A stretch of 47,345 nucleotides of DNA from JAVVEH01 sp032251435. GTDB taxonomy: Bacteria; Verrucomicrobiota; Lentisphaeria; Oligosphaerales; MVZH01. Under the pieces are notes generated by a model. That model worked only from the letters and a program-made list of their open reading frames with translations, was not told the DNA's origin and did not search any database. The stretch spans positions 1 to 47,345 of the forward strand of contig JAVVEH010000034.1 in the NCBI GenBank assembly GCA_032251435.1, given 5' to 3'. The translations under genes were made by a program, and so were the position numbers. Position 1 is the stretch's first letter. Every line of letters starts with the position of its first letter. Positions 43,159-47,345 of the stretch are shown in pieces.

Positions 43159-46014
43159 ATGTCAGACCGTAAAAGCATGTCATTGGCCGGCGAATGGGCG
43201 TTCGCCCTGGATGAACAAAACCGCGGGATCCGCGATCAGTGGTTTAAGCGTAAACTGGCGGACAGCATTCAGCTTCCGGGCACCACGGATGAAGCTGGAT
43301 TTGGCGAGGTGACGGGGGAGGCTTGCGAGGACCGCCTCTCCCGAACCATCCGCTGGATCGGCCCGGCTTGGTATCAGAAAACAGTTGAGATCCCGGAATC
43401 TTGGGCCGACAAGAAGATTTTTCTGTTTCTGGAACGGACAAAAGACAGCCAAATCTGGGTTGACGGGAGGTGGGCCGGCAGCGATGATTCGCTGTCCGCC
43501 GCGCACGAATTCGACCTGACCAAGCTGTTGACACCGGGCGGCCACACACTCACCATTTTAGTCGACAATTCCAAGCTCCCTCCCGTCGGTCCCTGCCATC
43601 AGGTTGACGAACGGACACAGACCAACTGGAACGGGATTCTCGGCCTGATTGAACTGCGCGCGTGCGAAACGATCTATATCCGCTCCCTACAGGCCTATCC
43701 CGACTTGACGCCCGCCAACTGCCCCAACCCGAATGACGATGAACCGATTGATTTGGGACTGACCGCAGGGCAATGCACTGTCGAACTGGTGGCCGAGCTG
43801 GTCAACGAGGCCCGGTGGAGCGGTAAGGGCGGGTTCACATTTAAGGCTGAAGTGGTCGGCCGGGAAGAGGCGTTTGACATCCCTGCTGTCGAATCGGGCA
43901 TGCTCGTCAATCAGGGGCGCCAGCAGGTGAAAGCCAGGTTGATTCTGCCCGCGGGCATCCCCCGGTGGGACGAGTTTAATCCGACACTGCTGCGGGTCAC
44001 GATGACGTGCGAGGCCATGCCCCGCGCCGAATGGGTGCGGGATCGCCTGAGCATTATCTGCGGACTCCGCAGTTTTAAGACATCCCGCGGCCAGTTCGTT
44101 GTCAATGGCCGCCCGGCTTTCCTGCGCGGCAAGAACGATTGCGCCTTGTTTCCCATCACCGGCTACGCGCCGATGGACAAGGCGTTCTGGCTGAAATTTA
44201 TGGGTGTCGGCCGGGACTATGGTGTCAACCACTACCGTTTTCATAGCTGGTGTCCCCCGGAGGCCGCGTTCGCGGCCGCCGATGAGCTGGGCATCTACTT
44301 CCAGGTGGAACTGCCCAACAAGCGCGGCATCACCGAGCCGGAGAACGCGGATTACACGCCGCCGGCGGAAGCCTATGAGACGCTGGATGAACTCAAGGGT
44401 GACGCCGGTGATCCCGCCGTGCGCACCGCCTACCTGACCCGCGAGGGCGAAAAGATCCTCCGGCGGTACGGCAACCACCCGTCCTTCGCCATGTTGACCC
44501 TGGGCAATGAAATCGGTGGTGACGAACATGTCATGAAAGCGATGACCGATCATTTCCGGGCCATTGACCGCCGCCATCTGTACGCCATGGGGACGAACGC
44601 CTGGCACTGGGACATCCGGCACCGGGAGGGAAATGAGTTCTGGGTCATCAAGGGCACGCGGGAAGACACGCATATCCGCGGCGCCTCTTGGGACAAACCC
44701 TGCGGTATCGATTTTGACCCACCCTCGACGACTAAAAACTATAGTGATTCGCTGCGCGGAGTCCCCGTGCCGGTGGTGGCTCACGAGATGGCCCAGTTTG
44801 AAGTCTATCCCGATTATACCGAGATTGAGAAATATACCGGTGTGCTGAAGGCGAAGAACCTGGAAATTTTCAAAGAACGCCTGGAAAAAGCGGGCATGGG
44901 CGATCAGGCCAGGGATTTCCAGCGCGCCTCGGGCGCCCTGTCGATTGTCTGCCGTAAGGAGGATATCGAGGCGGAACTGCGCACGCCCGGCATGGCGGGA
45001 TTTCAGTTGCTGGATATCCAGGATTTCAGTGGTCAGGGCACAGCGCTCATCGGCATCCTGGATGTGTTTATGGAATCAAAAGGATTGATCACGCCCGAAA
45101 AATGGCGGGAATTCTGTTGCGAGACGGTTCCTCTGCTGATCATGAAAAAATATACCTGGACGACTGATGAGACCTTCCATGGACGGATACAGATCGCCCA
45201 TTACGGACCGGCTGATCTGAAAGACCAGGCGGTGGCGTGGACGCTACGCGGCGAGGAAACGCTGGCCGAAGGGATCTTCACCGCCGACATCCCCACCGGT
45301 GATGTCACCGAGGTCGACATTGTCTGTGCCCCGCTGGCATCTGCGCCCGCGCCGCGGAAGCTGGTCGTCGAGATCACGCTGCCGGGCACCCCGTATCGCA
45401 ACAGCTACGATCTCTGGGTCTATCCGGCCCGCGTCGACACGACGCCGCCGACGGGTGTGACCGTGACCCGCGCGTGGACACCGGCTGTCGGGCAAACGCT
45501 GGCCGACGGCGGCCGCGTGCTGCTGATCCCCGAACCGGGGGCGCTCAAGGAGACCGTGGCGATGGCCTTCCAGACCGGATTCTGGTCGCCCATGTTCCGG
45601 ATGAAAGGCCGCGTCTGCCCGGCCACGGGCGGAGAAACGCCCGGTACCCAGGGTATTCTGCTCGATCCGGCGCATCCGCTTTTCGCCGACTTCCCCACGG
45701 AATTCCACGGCAACTGGCAGTGGTGGCAGTTGGTGAAGCATTGCGATCCCATGATTCTCGATGACACCCCGGCTGATTATCGGCCGGTCCTTCAGGTGAT
45801 CGACGGCATTGACCGCAATCATAAGCTGGGGCTGATCGTGGAAACTCAGGTCGGCCCGGGAAAATTGCTGATCTGCGCCATCGATCTGCCCGGTCTGCGG
45901 GAGCATCCGGAAGCGCGGCAATTGCTGGCCTCCATCCAGGCCTACATGGCCTCACCGGCGTTTGCTCCGGCAGTCGAATTGCCATCGCAGTGGGTTGAAG
46001 CATTGCTTGGGTAG
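43159..46014 (+). CDS. Glycoside hydrolase family 2 protein (beta-galactosidase/glucuronidase-like)
   Basis: A 951-residue protein with GH2 layout. The sugar-binding jelly roll covers about 1-190: LAGEWAFALDEQNRGI, WYQKTVEIPESWADKKIFLFLERTKDSQIWVDG. An Ig-like domain follows (about 210-300), then a TIM barrel (about 310-640) with FVVNGRPAFLRGKNDCALFP, GVNHYRFHSWCPPEAAFAAADELG and the acid/base Glu in LTLGNEIGGDEH. VAHEMAQFEVYPD is a candidate nucleophile region, less certain. A C-terminal extension is about 300 residues. No signal peptide is seen, so it is probably cytoplasmic, acting on imported oligosaccharides or glycosides. AGGA lies 6 bp before ATG 43159. No transporter or regulator is adjacent, so substrate is unknown. 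It is a large, divergent family member. Confidence 0.82.
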   Translation: MSDRKSMSLAGEWAFALDEQNRGIRDQWFKRKLADSIQLPGTTDEAGFGEVTGEACEDRLSRTIRWIGPAWYQKTVEIPESWADKKIFLFLERTKDSQIWVDGRWAGSDDSLSAAHEFDLTKLLTPGGHTLTILVDNSKLPPVGPCHQVDERTQTNWNGILGLIELRACETIYIRSLQAYPDLTPANCPNPNDDEPIDLGLTAGQCTVELVAELVNEARWSGKGGFTFKAEVVGREEAFDIPAVESGMLVNQGRQQVKARLILPAGIPRWDEFNPTLLRVTMTCEAMPRAEWVRDRLSIICGLRSFKTSRGQFVVNGRPAFLRGKNDCALFPITGYAPMDKAFWLKFMGVGRDYGVNHYRFHSWCPPEAAFAAADELGIYFQVELPNKRGITEPENADYTPPAEAYETLDELKGDAGDPAVRTAYLTREGEKILRRYGNHPSFAMLTLGNEIGGDEHVMKAMTDHFRAIDRRHLYAMGTNAWHWDIRHREGNEFWVIKGTREDTHIRGASWDKPCGIDFDPPSTTKNYSDSLRGVPVPVVAHEMAQFEVYPDYTEIEKYTGVLKAKNLEIFKERLEKAGMGDQARDFQRASGALSIVCRKEDIEAELRTPGMAGFQLLDIQDFSGQGTALIGILDVFMESKGLITPEKWREFCCETVPLLIMKKYTWTTDETFHGRIQIAHYGPADLKDQAVAWTLRGEETLAEGIFTADIPTGDVTEVDIVCAPLASAPAPRKLVVEITLPGTPYRNSYDLWVYPARVDTTPPTGVTVTRAWTPAVGQTLADGGRVLLIPEPGALKETVAMAFQTGFWSPMFRMKGRVCPATGGETPGTQGILLDPAHPLFADFPTEFHGNWQWWQLVKHCDPMILDDTPADYRPVLQVIDGIDRNHKLGLIVETQVGPGKLLICAIDLPGLREHPEARQLLASIQAYMASPAFAPAVELPSQWVEALLG

Positions 46015-46100
46015 TTTTTGCACCTATTGTGGCCCGGCGCTCCCCTGAGACTCACGTTGGGAGATGGCCACAAAAAGCCACGAAAAAGGACAAAAGAACG

Positions 46101-46262
46101 CTTAATCGAAAAAGCGTTTAGCTTAGGGCTCGGAGCTCGGAGCCTGGAGTGTCACGGCCCCAAAACCGGGCTGTGAAAGTCTTTCTGCTGGTCCTCCCCG
46201 CCCCCTGCGGGACAAGCTGGCGTTCCGCTCCATGCTCCAAGCTAAACGCTTTCTTAATCGAA
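46101..46262. mobile_element. MITE-like element with 14-bp terminal inverted repeats and 10-bp target duplication
   Basis: A 142-bp element (46111-46252) begins with AAAGCGTTTAGCTT and ends with its exact reverse complement AAGCTAAACGCTTT. It is flanked on both sides by the identical 10-mer CTTAATCGAA (46101-46110 and 46253-46262), as expected for a target-site duplication. A second, sub-terminal inverted repeat pairs GGAGCCTGGAG (46138-46148) with CTCCATGCTCC (46229-46239). No transposase is inside. It sits within a longer imperfect palindrome whose arms are GCCACAAAAAG (46067-46077) and CTTTTTGTGGC (46289-46299). The minus-strand frame across it is not a credible gene. Confidence 0.75.
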
Positions 46263-46736
46263 CATGCGTTTTAGCGATTTTTTTGCGCCTTTTTGTGGCT
46301 ATTGATCTTTTTTCCCCTGAATGAAATTGCATTCGGTTTGTAGAGCGGGCCAGTGTCTTGGAGGGGGCGCTCGTTTGAGACAAAGGCGCTCATTCGATGT
46401 GGCCGACTGCGTCCCGCAGTCGGTGCGGCGCGCAACCGCCGCAAGAGTTTCAGATCGGCCTGCCGGGCGGCCTGCGGCTGCGGGATTAGTCTCCGTTCTT
46501 CGTAACTACGCCCGGACAGGCGCAGCCGCCCACATTGTCAAAGCCTTGTCTCTTTTTTTTCTTCTATTCGCAGTCCCCGCCGCACCTCAACGAGAACCCT
46601 CTGTCTAACCGCTATACTGGCGCCTTGACTATCAAAAGACTCTTGAGCTTGTGCATTTTCGAACTGGCGACTACATTCCCCGCAGGTTTATGAAGACAGA
46701 AAGAATGGCTCTCGCAAAGGCGCAAAGATCGCAAAG
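46263..46736. other. Gene-poor region with a perfect hairpin
   Basis: No supported gene in 470 bp. It contains a perfect 9-bp stem CCGACTGCG-TCC-CGCAGTCGG (46403-46423), which has no T run and looks like a repeat-type hairpin rather than a terminator. Polypyrimidine stretches lie near 46548-46565. Short CGCAAAG repeats (46703-46736) run directly up to the start of the GxxExxY gene. Confidence 0.5.
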
Positions 46737-47162
46737 ATGGATGAGAACAGCATAGGCAAAGAAATCGTGGACGCTGCTATTGCGGTTCATCGTGAACTTG
46801 GTCCAGGACTGCTGGAGACGGTCTACGAAGTCGTCCTTCTGGATGAGATCCGGAAGCGAGGGTTCAGCGCGGAACGCCAAGTGCCGATTGCCATTGTGTG
46901 CCGGGGCGTGCGTTTCGACGAAGGCTTCCGTGCCGATATTATTGTCGAGACCAAGGTGATCATCGAGCTGAAGTCCGTTGAGCGGATCACCAATGCCCAC
47001 AAGAAGCAGCTTCTGACCTATTTGAAGCTCACCGGCATGAAGCTCGGTTACCTACTGAACTTCGGTGAGGACATGATGAAGCGTGGCATCACTCGCACGG
47101 TCAACGGCCTGCCAGAAAAAAAAATCCTTGGCGATCTTAGCGGCTTTGCGAGAGAAAAATAA
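46737..47162 (+). CDS. GxxExxY protein (PD-(D/E)XK-like)
   Basis: A 141-residue protein of the GxxExxY family (TIGR04256). The name motif is in GPGLLETVYE, preceded by IVDAAIAVHRELG. A nuclease-like core follows: GFRADIIVETKVIIELKSVERI (D...ELK, PD-(D/E)XK-type active site), then KKQLLTYLKLTGMKLGYLLNFGE. The family is common in multiple copies in PVC, Bacteroidota and related genomes. Its biochemical role is not settled; a nuclease or nuclease-like role is suggested by fold. There is no conventional ribosome-binding site: the upstream bases are CGCAAAGAT repeats. It is flanked by repeat-rich DNA on both sides. Confidence 0.88.
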   Translation: MDENSIGKEIVDAAIAVHRELGPGLLETVYEVVLLDEIRKRGFSAERQVPIAIVCRGVRFDEGFRADIIVETKVIIELKSVERITNAHKKQLLTYLKLTGMKLGYLLNFGEDMMKRGITRTVNGLPEKKILGDLSGFAREK

Positions 47163-47218
47163 ATTCGACCAAGTCAATTCAGTGGACGGAGTACCGCCGC
47201 TGAGTTCAAGCGTTAAGA

Positions 47219-47345
47219 GGGTTGGAAGAGTTGAAGTCGTTGAAGTCGTTGAAAGTCGTTGAAAGTCGTTGAAGTCGTTGAAGTCGTTGAAAGTCGTTGA
47301 AGTCGTTGAAGTCGTTGAAGTCGTTGAAGTCGTTGAAGTCGTTGA
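47219..47345. repeat. 9-10 bp repeat array (TTGAAGTCG type), cut by the window edge
   Basis: From about 47230, units TTGAAGTCG (9 bp) and TTGAAAGTCG (10 bp) repeat at least twelve times without spacers and run off the end of the window. It is the same repeat word as 42511-42675, 4.5 kb away. Confidence 0.93.

Noticed and set aside
46123..46383. 86-codon minus-strand frame over the MITE-like element
   Set aside because: It is low-complexity and Arg/Ser-rich, spans the element boundary and has no recognisable domain.

Overview
The window looks like chromosome of an anaerobic, LPS-bearing, diderm bacterium, most likely from the PVC superphylum (Kiritimatiellota/Lentisphaerae-like). That assignment is inference. 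It rests on KDO synthesis (kdsB), a PEP-CTERM protein built of autotransporter-type beta-strand repeats, a glycyl radical enzyme (strict or facultative anaerobiosis), GH4/GH2/SUMF1-type genes, a large PDZ/toroid/HEAT secreted protein, and many short-period tandem repeats in the gaps. No rRNA, tRNA, CRISPR array, phage or plasmid functions were recognised.

Layout. 1-6.3 kb: an export operon (MMPL/RND permease, LolA-like periplasmic protein, outer-membrane barrel) followed by a ZIP metal transporter. 6.3-9.0 kb: a GH4 glycosidase diverging from a fused MsrB-MsrA. 9.1-16.1 kb: an accessory amino-acid block. A UroD-family methyltransferase-like gene diverges from an operon of a mu-crystallin/ornithine-cyclodeaminase-family reductase, a glycyl radical enzyme whose active site matches trans-4-hydroxy-L-proline dehydratase (HypD), its radical-SAM activase and an EamA transporter. 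16.2-20.6 kb: housekeeping genes, namely kdsB, then an FMN riboswitch controlling ribBA-ribH-nusB-ftsY. 20.7-26.1 kb: a small methyltransferase, the large secreted PDZ protein, and a fusion of a TIGR01212/MnmL-type radical SAM enzyme to an MnmD-type methyltransferase. 26.3-30.4 kb: the TrkA-TrkH potassium system plus a duplicated HD-domain protein. 30.5-32.3 kb: a secreted thioredoxin-fold protein and a zinc-ribbon SUMF1-domain protein. 32.6-38.1 kb: type IV pilus/type II secretion genes (PilB/GspE ATPase, PilC/GspF, a PilS-like sensor with no ATPase domain, PilR). 38.2-39.4 kb: ilvA. 39.4-43.1 kb: a PEP-CTERM surface protein between two copies of a ~250 bp direct repeat. 43.2-47.3 kb: a GH2 glycosidase, a MITE-like element with a perfect 10 bp target duplication, and a GxxExxY protein running into a repeat array at the window edge.

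Best candidates for something new: (1) the radical-SAM/methyltransferase fusion, which would place two successive steps of mnm5(s2)U34 tRNA wobble modification in one polypeptide; (2) the hydroxyproline cluster in which a mu-crystallin-type imine reductase stands where a ProC-type P5C reductase would be expected; (3) a PilS lacking its ATPase domain; (4) intergenic tracts with strict 7-bp periodicity but different sequences at different loci; (5) the MITE-like element and the dispersed ~250 bp repeat.
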